A stretch of DNA of 32,778 nucleotides from Pseudomonas sp. LS-2 (GCF_003605735.1 NZ_QXTJ01000040.1:57875-90652); one strand, 5' to 3'; positions 16,814-25,434 are shown, numbered from the stretch's first letter. Program-made: numbers and translations. The notes: generated by a model from the letters alone, not told the origin.

Positions 16814-18796
16814 TCAGACTGCCTCTTTTACAGTCGAGTCCTTTGCTCCAGATTCCAACCTGTCGTCCAAGTCGAAGCTAGCCTGCTCCTGGGTCGCCAG
16901 CACCTTCAAGAGGAGCGCGTCTGTTTTGAGGTTGTCATACCGGTCTTCCAACGTTTGCCGCAGACGCATTAGCCGCAAGTTTGCCGTGCTAACCAAGGTG
17001 CCGTACGTGGTGGCGCGGACTTGTCCGTAGGTGTGTTTCTCTTCCCCGACGGTCTTCGTGGTGGCCACCCCCGCCGCTACTGACTGTCCCACTACCCAGG
17101 CGGTAATGAACGGCGAACCGCTGATATAGCCCGAGTTTGCGATATCTTGAACGTATCCGTCCGCCTGGTTGACCTCCTTCCGATTGAGTTTGAATCCACC
17201 TTTTTTGAGCTCAATTAGAAGGATATTTTGCATTTGGGCCAGCGAGGTATCCTGCGGGTCGAACTTTTCGATGCCCACCAGCTGAACGGTGGATCTGTCG
17301 GGCAGTACCACGACGTCAGGACGTTTACGCTCGTTGATGAATGAAGCGTCCTCATTCTTCCAGAGCTGTTTCGCGACGCTTTTGAGCGTCATGTTCGAGC
17401 AGTACTCCATCGACTCGAATTCAGGCCCGAACAACCAGCGGGAGCGCAGGATCAGAGGGTGTAGTGTGTGGAGCTCATCGGTCTTCGGATCCTCAGCCAG
17501 CCTGCTGATGGCTTCGATGACACTGAGGCGGTCATCAATTTCGTCTAACACCTTCAGAGCATCCTTGACTGACCAGTCCGCCAACAATGAATCCAGCCCC
17601 TCAATGTCGGACGCAGGGAGATTGGCCAGCTTGGTAAGCAAGGACGCCCCGCTCTTGGATTTCTCCAGATTGATCACCGCCTTCACGGCCGTCGCGAGAA
17701 AGTCCGGTGAGATCAGCGGGTGCGCCTGAGCCACGGCTTTGGTGAATTCAGTCACTTCCATCTGGGCGCCCTGCCCCAAGGTTTTAAGCTCAGAACGGTT
17801 CTGCACCAATGCATCTTCGGAAGCGGCTTCCACAACCTCGTTAGCCAGCTCATTGGCAACCTGGTTGATGCAGTCCGCTGCTGCCTTGAACAATTCTTCG
17901 ACGGCCGGCGTTGACTGAAACCCTGTCCAATCTTGGAATACTTGCCCCTCAAACCCTTGGGTGTCGACGATGACTTTGTAGCGTTTTGCAAAGCGTGTAC
18001 GACCATCGAAGTTTGCGACTTGGCCAATCACCCATGAGGGGTCGCCTACGAGTCGATTCTCAACCCAGAAAGCAACGCCTTGGTGAATGGACGAGTGATT
18101 CTGCTGTGTGGAGTCGATGACGATGACTTTGGCACTACGTCCATCGCTCAATTCAAGGAGGTGGGTGCGAGCGTGCTGCTCAAGCTTCGCCAACGTCAGC
18201 GGCACCCCGTTCACGCGGATCTGAAATGCCGGATCATGGACGAATCGGGCGGCAAGCACTGTCACGATCTCTTTAATATCGGGTCGCTTTCGGGTGACCG
18301 AAACAGAGAGCCGGGTGCCAGACCCTTCCCGCTCGCCAAACTCCTCCGAGCGAACAACAAACGGGCTGGGGCCGGACTCCGTTCCCACCACGAATGTGCA
18401 GAGCTTGCCGTCACGCCAGGTTTCGACCTGATACTGATCACCAAAACAGAGCAGCCCATGTCGACCTACCCCGTTGCGCCCATATGCTTTCCTGAGTTTG
18501 GCATTTCTGCCTTTGGGAAATTCGACCTTGGAGCTCTGGTGCTTCAGACGGTCATACCGCAGCGTCATCCAGCGCTTGCTGAACTGCGCAGCCGTCATCC
18601 CATGGCCGTCATCAACGACCGTGAGTGTGCCGCCCGGCTCGGTGGGGAGGTACAGATCTACCTTGCTGGCACCCGCATCCCACGCGTTCGCTACAAGCTC
18701 GGTCAAAGCAACCTGGGGCACATGAGCAACCGGGCCGAGTTCACGAAGAAGGTAGTCTTCTTCAAACAACGAAAGGTGACGGGTTTGCTCAGACAT
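16814..18796 (-). CDS. GHKL (MORC/Hsp90-like) ATPase with C-terminal PD-(D/E)XK-like domain
   Basis: A 660-residue protein. Residues 1-190 form a Bergerat-fold ATPase: N-box TELVANAWDAGASKV (E33, N37, D40), G1 box VVDDGHGMT (60-68), G2 region YGRNGVGRHGLLCFG and G3 GSGTRLSVSV. The middle, about 200-470, is helical with no motif I can name. Near residues 490-530 come RPDVVVLPDRST and LLIELKKGGFKL, giving D and E-x-K at the spacing of a PD-(D/E)XK nuclease, followed by QADGYVQDI. GHKL ATPases fused or linked to nucleases are known from MutL/MORC-type conflict systems, in which ATP-driven dimerisation clamps DNA. The ATG at 18796 has GGAGG 6 bases upstream. It precedes sduA on the same strand, so the two probably form one module. 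ATPase and nuclease-like residues appear intact. Confidence 0.8.
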   Translation of the reverse strand: MSEQTRHLSLFEEDYLLRELGPVAHVPQVALTELVANAWDAGASKVDLYLPTEPGGTLTVVDDGHGMTAAQFSKRWMTLRYDRLKHQSSKVEFPKGRNAKLRKAYGRNGVGRHGLLCFGDQYQVETWRDGKLCTFVVGTESGPSPFVVRSEEFGEREGSGTRLSVSVTRKRPDIKEIVTVLAARFVHDPAFQIRVNGVPLTLAKLEQHARTHLLELSDGRSAKVIVIDSTQQNHSSIHQGVAFWVENRLVGDPSWVIGQVANFDGRTRFAKRYKVIVDTQGFEGQVFQDWTGFQSTPAVEELFKAAADCINQVANELANEVVEAASEDALVQNRSELKTLGQGAQMEVTEFTKAVAQAHPLISPDFLATAVKAVINLEKSKSGASLLTKLANLPASDIEGLDSLLADWSVKDALKVLDEIDDRLSVIEAISRLAEDPKTDELHTLHPLILRSRWLFGPEFESMEYCSNMTLKSVAKQLWKNEDASFINERKRPDVVVLPDRSTVQLVGIEKFDPQDTSLAQMQNILLIELKKGGFKLNRKEVNQADGYVQDIANSGYISGSPFITAWVVGQSVAAGVATTKTVGEEKHTYGQVRATTYGTLVSTANLRLMRLRQTLEDRYDNLKTDALLLKVLATQEQASFDLDDRLESGAKDSTVKEAV

Positions 18797-19163
18797 CGCT
18801 TTCCTCCATGGAGTGGTGTTTACCGAACAATTGGCCCGGGTCAGACATCTCCCGTAATCCTACAACAACGGGCCGTCTAGCTAAATCCTGAGCCAGTTGC
18901 CATGCGCCCAAGCCAAGATATTGTTCACGCCTTCCTCGGGCCGACACAGCAGCCATGACACTTGAAATTCGTTGATAGAAATGTCGATGGCCGAATCCGT
19001 AAACCCGAACTGCTAGGTCAATGACTCCAAGTTTCGATTGTTGAATTGGGTGAAATGCATCAGCCAGTACACGCTCACCCGAGTCCTTTGAGGCAGGCGA
19101 TTCAAGGGTAGGCGGATGCCCGCTCAACGAGGCGCCAGCCTGACCACAATCTGCTCCCAGCAT
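18789..19163 (-). CDS. Unassigned ORF linking two genes of the GHKL/Shedu module
   Basis: A 124-codon frame exactly bridges the gap between two minus-strand genes: it begins inside the 3' end of the 19124-19468 gene (40-base overlap) and its stop overlaps the start of the GHKL-ATPase gene by 8 bases. The second half (KLGVIDLAVRVYGFGHRHFYQRI, split by context, and AWQLAQDLARRPVVVGLREM) looks protein-like, while the first 30 residues do not. I recognise no family and see no ribosome site for the ATG at 19163. It may be a real coupled gene, the remnant of a longer one, or chance. The codons are more AT-rich than in neighbouring genes. Confidence 0.3.
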   Translation of the reverse strand: MLGADCGQAGASLSGHPPTLESPASKDSGERVLADAFHPIQQSKLGVIDLAVRVYGFGHRHFYQRISSVMAAVSARGRREQYLGLGAWQLAQDLARRPVVVGLREMSDPGQLFGKHHSMEESDV

Positions 19164-19468
19164 CGGTTGATTTCTTCACCTATTCGGCTGTTGTGTGGGG
19201 CCGTAGCTGCATACTCCCGGACGACAATGTGCTCGACCAAAAACTCGTCAGTCCATCCTGCCCACTCGCCCACCATGGACTTCAGATTGCCTTGGAGAAC
19301 CGGGTAAACTTCGTTCCACAGAATGCTCTGCAACTGCTGGAGCGTGTAGCCGCTCTGCGAAATGCGCTGCGCTACCCATTCGTATGTTGTGTCGCCCATT
19401 TCTGTGTCCAGAAACAACTCTGAAAGCGCTTGCCACACTTGCACACGGTTCGCGTCGACCAGATCCAT
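19124..19468 (-). CDS. Conserved 114-residue protein of unknown function (possibly DUF7079)
   Basis: A small acidic cytoplasmic protein beginning MDLVDANRVQVWQALSELF, followed by SGYTLQQLQSILWNEVYPVL and GEWAGWTDEFLVEHIVVRE. I recall similar proteins of this length annotated as a domain of unknown function in Pseudomonas (perhaps DUF7079), but cannot verify it. The frame is open from 19504, but the ATG at 19468 has a near-perfect AGGAGGT 6 bases upstream, which decides the start and predicts strong translation. It is the first gene of the minus-strand module that runs on to the GHKL ATPase and sduA, and it is divergent from the XRE regulator at 19657. Whether it works with the module is unknown. 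Confidence 0.7.
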   Translation of the reverse strand: MDLVDANRVQVWQALSELFLDTEMGDTTYEWVAQRISQSGYTLQQLQSILWNEVYPVLQGNLKSMVGEWAGWTDEFLVEHIVVREYAATAPHNSRIGEEINRCWEQIVVRLAPR

Positions 19469-19656
19469 GCAGTACCTCCTGTGATGGGTGAGCAGAGAAA
19501 CCATATTGAAGGTGGCTCGGCCTCATCTAAAAAATCCGTGACCTTGGGTCGCGGCAAGATTGACCGCTCGATGTGATAGCCTTCCCCTCAGGAGCGCGGC
19601 TTCCCTTATCCGCACTTCCGAATTGACGAAATAAATGAACCACCAGGAATGCTTTT

Positions 19657-20052
19657 ATGTCGCTCAAAATAGCATTTGCCTCAGTGCTCAAGGCAATGCG
19701 CGCTACTCGCGGTATATCCCAGAAACAGCTCGCTGAAGTCAGCAGCCGGACATACATTTACAAGTTAGAACGCGCCCAGTGCAGTCCCACACTGGAAATG
19801 ATCACCGCCCTTAGTGAACCCCTAGCTTTGAGTCCGCTAACTCTCGTCGCGTTGACGCTCGGGGCGCAGAGTAGTGAGTCTACCGATTCGTTGGTAAGCC
19901 GCCTGCAACTAGAGCTTGCAGAGGTCGGAAGCGTCAGTAGCGGTCACGCTTCGTTTGATGCGGTGCGGGCCGAACAGCAGAGTTTTGCGCAGAGCAAGGT
20001 GAAGGGTTCAGGGGCTTCATCTCACCAGACTGAATTTTGCTTCGCCAGCTAG
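19657..20052 (+). CDS. XRE-family transcriptional regulator with QTEFCF tail
   Basis: A 131-residue DNA-binding protein. Residues 6-65 form an XRE/Cro-type helix-turn-helix: VLKAMRATRGISQKQLAEVS, then KLERAQCSPTLEMITALSEPL. The rest is a short, probably flexible region ending HQTEFCFAS. A paralogue at 27051-27455 has the same fold and ends NQTEFCFGD, so the tail is conserved and likely functional, perhaps for ligand sensing or degradation. AGGA lies 8-11 bases before the ATG at 19657. The gene is divergent from the 19124-19468 gene, with 188 bases between them, and is a natural candidate to control the GHKL/Shedu module. The second recognition helix (SSRTYIYKLERAQ) differs from that of the paralogue (SSRTYVSKLERGQ), so target sites may differ. 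Confidence 0.85.
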   Translation: MSLKIAFASVLKAMRATRGISQKQLAEVSSRTYIYKLERAQCSPTLEMITALSEPLALSPLTLVALTLGAQSSESTDSLVSRLQLELAEVGSVSSGHASFDAVRAEQQSFAQSKVKGSGASSHQTEFCFAS

Positions 20053-20277
20053 GGCCAGCGCTCTCCTTGCGCAAAAATTAGTCAAGGCTGTGAAGGGTCG
20101 AAGGGCTTAACCGTTAGCTCGGTAATGCAGTGCGTCGCGTCTCACTGATGGGGCTGCGGGACAGCACCATCGTTAAACGACCCGCAACGACCAGTTGTGT
20201 AATCTTTTCGTGTGCTCGCTGCAGTTGATGGTTATCTGCAAACGGTTGTGAAGCTGTGCCCGGTGCACGTGTCATGG

Positions 20278-21345
20278 CTATTTCCTTTTTCGCTTCGAAT
20301 GAGAGGCTGTCGCTGCCGGCGTACCCTGATGTTCTTGGTCTGTTGCCTCGATCAATGGCTGTTCGTCCATCTTTGGCTGGGTGGTCACACCCTTTTCAAG
20401 TCGAGCGTTCAACTCTGCTACGAGCTTGGCCAGTTCCGTCTCGCGCACCGTGGCTTGAGCGGCTGATAGATTGAGGGATTTGATCTCGCCGCTTAACTCA
20501 GTCACCTGGGACTTATGATGCTCAATGATCGCCCCTGCCCTGGCTTCCACCAGTGCGAGAGTCTGTATCTGGGCAGTGAGGGTCTGTATCTGGTCGCTCT
20601 GAGTGTGCAGCGCCTTGGTTTGTTGGCGCGATTCCGCAAGCAGACGCTCGTTATCTCGGTTGAGTCTGGTGGACTCATCCTGCTTGACCGCCAGTGACTC
20701 CCGAAGCTTTCGTTGCTCGACCTGCGACTCGTGCAGTTGACTTTCATGCCGGCGCTGATCCTGATCACGCTGCTCCTTGACCGACTCACGGTAGTGCTCC
20801 AGGGCGCCGCGAGCATGAACATGCTTTTCCTCAAGGGATTGGATCTGCCTGTCTTTTTCGACGATCAGCACCTCCAAGTCGCCGCAGCGCTGGCTTAACC
20901 CGGCGTTACGGGTCAACTCTGCCTGAAGGGACGACTGGGAAGTCTGGAGTTCTGCCGCCTGAATCTCCAGGGCCGACTGCTGCGCGGCCACTGTCCGCTG
21001 GGAGGACAGGAGCTCTGATTGTAAGTCGGAAATCAGGGATTGAGATGCGGCCCGCTCGATTTCAAATTCGGCTTTCGCATCTGCAGCGGCTTTGGCCCCC
21101 TCCTCCAAGAGCTGATCCAAAAGGCTCTCCAGCATCAATGTGAGCTGGTCTCCGAGCCGCTTGCGAGTTGGCTCAGCGCTGGGCTCGGAAGCTTCCAGCT
21201 CTCGCAAATACCGTGAAATCGTCGTGTTCGAGCCGGTGTTGCCCATCTCCGCTCGAATTCGATCGATCGTGGGGTTAAGCCCCCTCGCAAGCAAAGCGTG
21301 TCTTGCTTTTTGCACCACCGCTTTGTTTATACCGCCCCGCGCCAT
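20278..21345 (-). CDS. KfrA-like DNA-binding coiled-coil protein
   Basis: A 355-residue protein with a KfrA_N-type DNA-binding domain in the first 110 residues (GINKAVVQKARHALLARGLN, then RAEMGNTGSNTTISRYLREL) followed by a long alpha-helical coiled coil rich in E, Q, L and A to about residue 330, and a basic end (KRKRK). KfrA proteins are plasmid- and island-borne nucleoid-like proteins that bind repeated operators at their own promoter and stabilise the element. The frame opens with a GTG at 21351, but the ATG at 21345 has GGAG 5 bases upstream and is chosen. It is divergent from the recombinase gene; the paired direct repeats at 21372-21398 in the shared gap are good candidates for its operator. 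Mobile-element maintenance is the most likely role. Confidence 0.8.
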   Translation of the reverse strand: MARGGINKAVVQKARHALLARGLNPTIDRIRAEMGNTGSNTTISRYLRELEASEPSAEPTRKRLGDQLTLMLESLLDQLLEEGAKAAADAKAEFEIERAASQSLISDLQSELLSSQRTVAAQQSALEIQAAELQTSQSSLQAELTRNAGLSQRCGDLEVLIVEKDRQIQSLEEKHVHARGALEHYRESVKEQRDQDQRRHESQLHESQVEQRKLRESLAVKQDESTRLNRDNERLLAESRQQTKALHTQSDQIQTLTAQIQTLALVEARAGAIIEHHKSQVTELSGEIKSLNLSAAQATVRETELAKLVAELNARLEKGVTTQPKMDEQPLIEATDQEHQGTPAATASHSKRKRK

Positions 21346-21371
21346 GATCACTCCGACGATTTCGTATCATA

Positions 21372-21398
21372 TTACATCCAATGGAATTACATTCAATG
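21372..21398. repeat. Paired 12-base direct repeats (candidate KfrA-like operator)
   Basis: TTACATCCAATG (21372-21383) and TTACATTCAATG (21387-21398) differ at one base and are 15 bases apart start to start. They lie in the gap between the divergent KfrA-like and recombinase genes and just upstream of a good recombinase promoter. A protein bound here could regulate both genes. Confidence 0.5.
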
Positions 21399-21417
21399 AT
21401 AGCTCAACAAACTAAAT

Positions 21418-21446
21418 TTGAAAGCCAATTCCTAGAAAGCCATAAT
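21418..21446 (+). promoter_or_regulatory. Candidate sigma-70 promoter of the recombinase gene
   Basis: TTGAAA at 21418-21423 and CATAAT at 21441-21446 are separated by exactly 17 bases, a strong match to the housekeeping consensus. Transcription would begin near 21453, about 50 bases before the first possible start codon. Confidence 0.5.
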
Positions 21447-21505
21447 AGAAGTTTATGGCTTCCTGATCCTTGCGTTTGCGAATCTCTGCTTCGTAGCGGT
21501 TCAAA

Positions 21506-22489
21506 ATGCGGAGACGACCCAGATTTCGTGGTGAAAATGCGATGGAAAAGGCCGATCGGTACCTCAACGCGGGTACGCGAGAAAACACGAAGAAAAGCTA
21601 CCGAGCTGCTATCGAGCATTTCGAGGTGACATGGGGAGGCTACCTCCCTACGACCGGCGACGGCATCGTGCGGTATCTCGCTGAATACGCCGACCAGCAC
21701 GCCATTAGTACCCTCAAGCAGCGCTTGGCCGCATTGGCGCAATGGCACATCACCCAAGGATTTCCTGACCCAACGAAGACCCCGAACGTGCGGCAGATGA
21801 TCAAGGGTATACGTGTCATCCATCCTGCCCGGGTCAAGCAGGCAGCTCCGCTGCTGCTAACGCACCTGGAGCGCGCGATAAATTGGCTCGAAAATGAGGC
21901 TGCTGCCGCTCAGGCACGCAACGACTACAAAGTACTGTTGAGGCATCGTCGCTCCATCGCCATGGTGCTTGTCGGGTTCTGGCGTGGCTTTCGCGGGGAT
22001 GAGCTGACCAGGCTCACAGTAGAGAACACTCAGGCCTACAGTGGAGAAGGCATCACCTTCTACCTGCCGTACACCAAGGGCGACCGCCAACATGAAGGGA
22101 CAACCTTTGAGACGCCGGCGTTGAAGACGTTATGTCCGGTCGAGGCGTATCTAAACTGGATTACCGTTGCAGGAATCGCCACCGGCCCAGTGTTCCGTCG
22201 TATTGATCGATGGGGAAACCTTTCGGACAAGGCCATCCAGCCGCACAGCTTGGTTCCAATGCTACGGCGGATATTTAGGGAAGCAGGACTCCCCGAAGAC
22301 CTCTACAGCAGCCACTCGATGCGTCGAGGCTTTGCGACCTGGGCATCGGCTAATGGTTGGGACATCAAAGCTCTGATGAGCTACGTGGGATGGAAAGACA
22401 TGAAGTCGGCGCTGCGCTATGTCGATTCCAGCGTGTCCTTCGGTGGCCTGGCTGTACGATCAGCCTCTGCACGTTTGAGCAATCCATGA
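21506..22489 (+). CDS. Tyrosine recombinase / island integrase
   Basis: A 327-residue phage-integrase-family recombinase. The N-terminal SAM-like DNA-binding part contains NAGTRENTKKSYRAAIEHFE and a segment on arm-type binding. The catalytic domain shows R163 in GFWRGFRGDELTRL, the H-x-x-R box as SSHSMRRGFATWA (H270, R273), and the nucleophile Y305 in KSALRYVDSS, so all key residues are present. The ATG at 21506 is the frame's first start; the ATG at 21542 (giving MEKADRYLNAG) better matches where I remember related proteins beginning, and neither has a strong ribosome site. It is divergent from the KfrA-like gene. It probably mediates integration or excision of the element. No flanking attachment repeats could be located. 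Confidence 0.9.
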   Translation: MRRRPRFRGENAMEKADRYLNAGTRENTKKSYRAAIEHFEVTWGGYLPTTGDGIVRYLAEYADQHAISTLKQRLAALAQWHITQGFPDPTKTPNVRQMIKGIRVIHPARVKQAAPLLLTHLERAINWLENEAAAAQARNDYKVLLRHRRSIAMVLVGFWRGFRGDELTRLTVENTQAYSGEGITFYLPYTKGDRQHEGTTFETPALKTLCPVEAYLNWITVAGIATGPVFRRIDRWGNLSDKAIQPHSLVPMLRRIFREAGLPEDLYSSHSMRRGFATWASANGWDIKALMSYVGWKDMKSALRYVDSSVSFGGLAVRSASARLSNP

Positions 22490-22761
22490 TCGCCCACTGT
22501 ATGCGACTAGATCGTGTCCGCATGGCCGATGGAAGTGATGAGAGACAGCATTGTCGACTGACCGGGTTCGATCCCATGCATGCCTGAAACTCCTGAGGGT
22601 CGGGCCTTCAGCAAATCGACGGCCAAGACCACAGGTTTGAGAATCGTCTCAGCTGCGGACACATTAGCTCCTCGCTTCCCGGAGTAAGGTCGTTATGAGG
22701 TCATCCAGGACGAACTGCATTTCGCTCGCCGTCTGCGCCTGCGAACGAGGCGATTCCCTGC

Positions 22762-22959
22762 TTAAACATCGAGTGGCGTCGAATCATCAGTATTCAGTCG
22801 AGGCCCGTTGTCGCCGACAGTGCTCTGTGATTCACGCGGCCGCGGTGCACGATTGTGCTTAAGCTGGTTCAGCATCCACTCCTCAGCCGCATCGAAGGTA
22901 CGCATCATCTGCTCAAATTCTTGATGGGTCAGCGGCCTGGGCGTGTGGTCGTGTTTCAT
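22762..22959 (-). CDS. Small hypothetical protein, 65 residues
   Basis: A short charged frame with protein-like composition: TPRPLTHQEFEQMMRTFDAA and EEWMLNQLKHNRAPRPRE form probable helices, followed by a polar tail. There is no signal peptide or membrane segment. The ribosome site before the ATG at 22959 is poor. I do not recognise a family. It is convergent with the recombinase gene and divergent from the HAD gene. Confidence 0.4.
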   Translation of the reverse strand: MKHDHTPRPLTHQEFEQMMRTFDAAEEWMLNQLKHNRAPRPRESQSTVGDNGPRLNTDDSTPLDV

Positions 22960-23218
22960 GGGGTCTCGTAGGCAATCAATACAAATCCGTTTGAAGGGCG
23001 CGAACCGTTTGACCGCAGCCCAGCCAGGTTTTTTTCACCCCGTTCAACTCTATTGTGCAGGCAGATATGGCGGACTGGCCAGGGTAGAAATCGAAGCAGT
23101 CTACACCGCCGAAGCCTGCTCACTGTTGAACTAGTGACTCAGGAACAGTCAAGCCATGGATACGCAGCCGTGGAATGACGTGGTAGCGTTGGGAGCGTTT
23201 GAATAGGGGAATCGATTG

Positions 23219-23854
23219 ATGGCGGTCACCGTAATTTTTGATGCCTTTGGCACGCTGCTGAAGATCTCCGAAGGGGTGCACCCCTATCGACAGCTTCTTA
23301 AGGAGGGCATACGGCAAGGACGTCGACCTCAACCCGATGATCTTCATGTGTTGATGACACAGCCCTTGGGCCTTCAGCAGGCCGCTGACTACTTCAAAAT
23401 TCAGGTATCACCTGCTCATCTAGATGACCTGCAGCACGCACTTGATTTGGAACTGGCTCGCATTGAACCGTTTGAAGATGGCCTACAGGCTGTAGAGCTA
23501 CTGCGGCGCGAAGGAGTCAGGATCGCGGTGTGCTCGAACTTGGCCATGCCCTACGGCGAACCCGTGAAGCGTTTGTACCCAAACCTCGATGGCTATGGGC
23601 TGAGTTTCGAGATCGGTGCTATGAAACCGGATCGCTCGATCTACCGCGAAACCTGCGCTCTCGTCGGAGCAGAACTCAATATGTTTTCTGGATCAGATCT
23701 GACGCTGATGATCGGCGATTCTGCGAAATGCGATCGAGATGGCCCGCGCGCGGCGGGCATCCGGGGTTTTCTCCTGAGCAGGTCAGGGAGCGGCGATTTC
23801 GAGAGCCTTGTCCGATTTGCGCGTACGGTGCTGCAGGAGATTCAAGTCGCCTGA
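23219..23854 (+). CDS. HAD-superfamily hydrolase (haloacid-dehalogenase-like)
   Basis: A 211-residue cytoplasmic hydrolase. Motif I is IFDAFGTLL with the nucleophile D8; the position two residues on is F rather than the D typical of phosphatases, as in haloacid dehalogenases (DAYGT). Motif II is AVCSNLA, motif III the lysine in GAMKPDRSIY, and motif IV IGDSAKCDRDG. The cap domain lies between residues 15 and 95. AGGGGA at 23205-23210 is 8 bases before the ATG at 23219, which I prefer to the TTG three bases earlier. It stands alone, with no partner gene to suggest a substrate. Dehalogenase activity is possible from motif I, but many proteins of this group are phosphatases of unknown specificity. 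Confidence 0.85.
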   Translation: MAVTVIFDAFGTLLKISEGVHPYRQLLKEGIRQGRRPQPDDLHVLMTQPLGLQQAADYFKIQVSPAHLDDLQHALDLELARIEPFEDGLQAVELLRREGVRIAVCSNLAMPYGEPVKRLYPNLDGYGLSFEIGAMKPDRSIYRETCALVGAELNMFSGSDLTLMIGDSAKCDRDGPRAAGIRGFLLSRSGSGDFESLVRFARTVLQEIQVA

Positions 23855-24024
23855 ATAGGATCTGGGCGCATCCCTGGCCGGGATCCTGTAGGCTGGTCGC
23901 TGCAGCATCCGATGTCCAATTCGTTCAGGCCCAGAGGTCAAGAGCCTCATTAAGGGGTGTGTGCCTTTGAAGAATCTGCCCGTGAGCTTCGGCAATTCAT
24001 CCCATGCCCGCACCGAGCTTACAT

Positions 24025-24234
24025 TCATCTGCAAGACTCACCTTGCATCCCCTTCCCATCAGCCTTATCGGGCTCCATGATGACACCGCGTCGATCTGAG
24101 CCCTGGCAGCACGGCGACGATGGTTTGTTCTCGCTTCGTTCAAGCGACAGTACAGGTGCAGCGCTCAACTCCTCATCAATGGAGCGCGGCCACAGGGCTA
24201 AGAAAAACGCGATTAACATCAGGAAGTATTTCAA
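24025..24234 (-). CDS. Possible small secreted or membrane-anchored peptide
   Basis: A frame beginning at a TTG (24234) with GGAG 8 bases upstream gives 69 residues. The start KYFLMLIAFFLALWPRS is a hydrophobic stretch fitting a signal peptide or single membrane anchor, and the rest (IDEELSAAPVLSLERSENK and beyond) is polar with a C-C pair. No family recognised. The region around it is otherwise gene-free, so the call rests on the hydrophobic start and the ribosome site. Confidence 0.35.
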   Translation of the reverse strand: MKYFLMLIAFFLALWPRSIDEELSAAPVLSLERSENKPSSPCCQGSDRRGVIMEPDKADGKGMQGESCR

Positions 24235-25009
24235 GTAACAAACTCCAACTTTAGGGTGCAAAGGTTCGTCATCAACAAGTTGACTGCAGGGGCGCGACAA
24301 GGGAAGTGGAGGTTGCTACAGCGACCGGAAACTTGTCAATCATTGTTTTAGTGAGAGCGATCGGGTTCGGCTTATATAATTAATCTTAATTGACAATTTC
24401 GGCGAGCAACTCGTCCTTTGATATTTCAAACATATTATATGAATTGCCAGGGCTTTCAGCTGATTATGAGAGGTATATTCTTGTCTTATTATATACCCCA
24501 AATTGACAACTGTTTACCTCCAGAAGGAAAGCGCACTGTTTCTCGGCCCTTATAAGATAGGCTTTCACGCTGGATCCGCGGACGACTCGATCTAAACAGA
24601 GAAACGTCAAAAGACCCCAAAGTGTCACCTCTCACTGCTCCAAGAATGACAAAAAACGCGGTACAAATCTGCGATTTCGTAGGGTGTATGGCGTTACGAC
24701 GGGCAAACATTTCAATTCAATTGACACCATTTGCGCTTGGTCGCCGGAATTTTCACCCGACGAATGGTTGTACAATCAGAGCCTAGGTACCGCGATGCTT
24801 CGCAAAGGGAGGCTCGTTGAGAATGATCCACCCGTGGTGATGTGGCCGGGCCTGTTGCATCGCAGATTGTGCTGGCGCACGCGGTTGGACGCCATCACAT
24901 CCCTCCCTTCCAGCGGACTCCTGGTCACGACAAACTACCATCCAGCCAGCTTAGCGAATGCTCGTATCATTCCGGGCACCACACATCAATCTCGCACAAA
25001 AGGTACGAC

Positions 25010-25138
25010 ATGCTCATCGGGGTAGAACTGAGCGTAGAAGCACTTTTGCGACATTTCACTGGCTATCAGGCCGGGGGCTTTCGTAAAGACTCGCGCCTCA
25101 CAGAGGCCTTGCGAGGTCTGGCGATTGCAATCAAATAG
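25010..25138 (+). CDS. Possible micro-ORF, 42 residues
   Basis: An ATG with AAAAGGT 6 bases upstream opens a frame reading MLIGVELSVEALLRHFTGYQ and ending ALRGLAIAIK. The composition is that of amphipathic helices and the ribosome site is well placed, but length and isolation make it uncertain. It may be the start of a decayed longer gene. Confidence 0.25.
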   Translation: MLIGVELSVEALLRHFTGYQAGGFRKDSRLTEALRGLAIAIK

Positions 25139-25410
25139 TCCATGAACGCAACGTATCCAAGCGATGAGTCGGTCGCAATGGGTGACCCAGGACACTGGAA
25201 TCAGCAATCGGTCTGCTTCAAGGCAGGGAACTAGCTGTCAGGTGGTTATCCAGGCCAATGCGCGCTTTAAGCGGACGCGTCCGATAATCCTAAAGCGTCT
25301 TCGAGCCACCCGAGAAGTCCCTCACCAAGCCGTTGCTATGGAAGGACGCTTCGGGCGACGAAAGTGGTGGAGGAAGTTCACAGCGGTTGCCCTCCGATAC
25401 CCGGAAACCA

Positions 25411-25434
25411 AAAGCCGCCCTAGTGGGCGGCTTT
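25411..25434 (-). terminator. Rho-independent terminator of the MvaT-like gene
   Basis: Perfect 10-base arms AAAGCCGCCC (25411-25420) and GGGCGGCTTT (25425-25434) around a TAGT loop lie 19 bases past the stop of the MvaT-like gene, with T-rich sequence on both sides. The near-symmetry means it could stop transcription from either direction. Confidence 0.8.

Noticed and set aside
18080..18880. 266-codon plus-strand frame.
   Set aside because: It lies opposite the GHKL-ATPase gene, whose motifs are clear, and resembles no protein family.
22562..22574. GGTTCGATCCC, like the T-arm of a tRNA, shortly after the recombinase gene (possible attachment site).
   Set aside because: The flanking bases do not form a five-pair stem and no other tRNA arms are present; no second copy was noticed elsewhere in the window.
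24684..25025. 113-codon plus-strand frame in the gene-poor region.
   Set aside because: Mixed composition, no ribosome site, no family resemblance, and it overlaps a better-supported micro-ORF in another frame.
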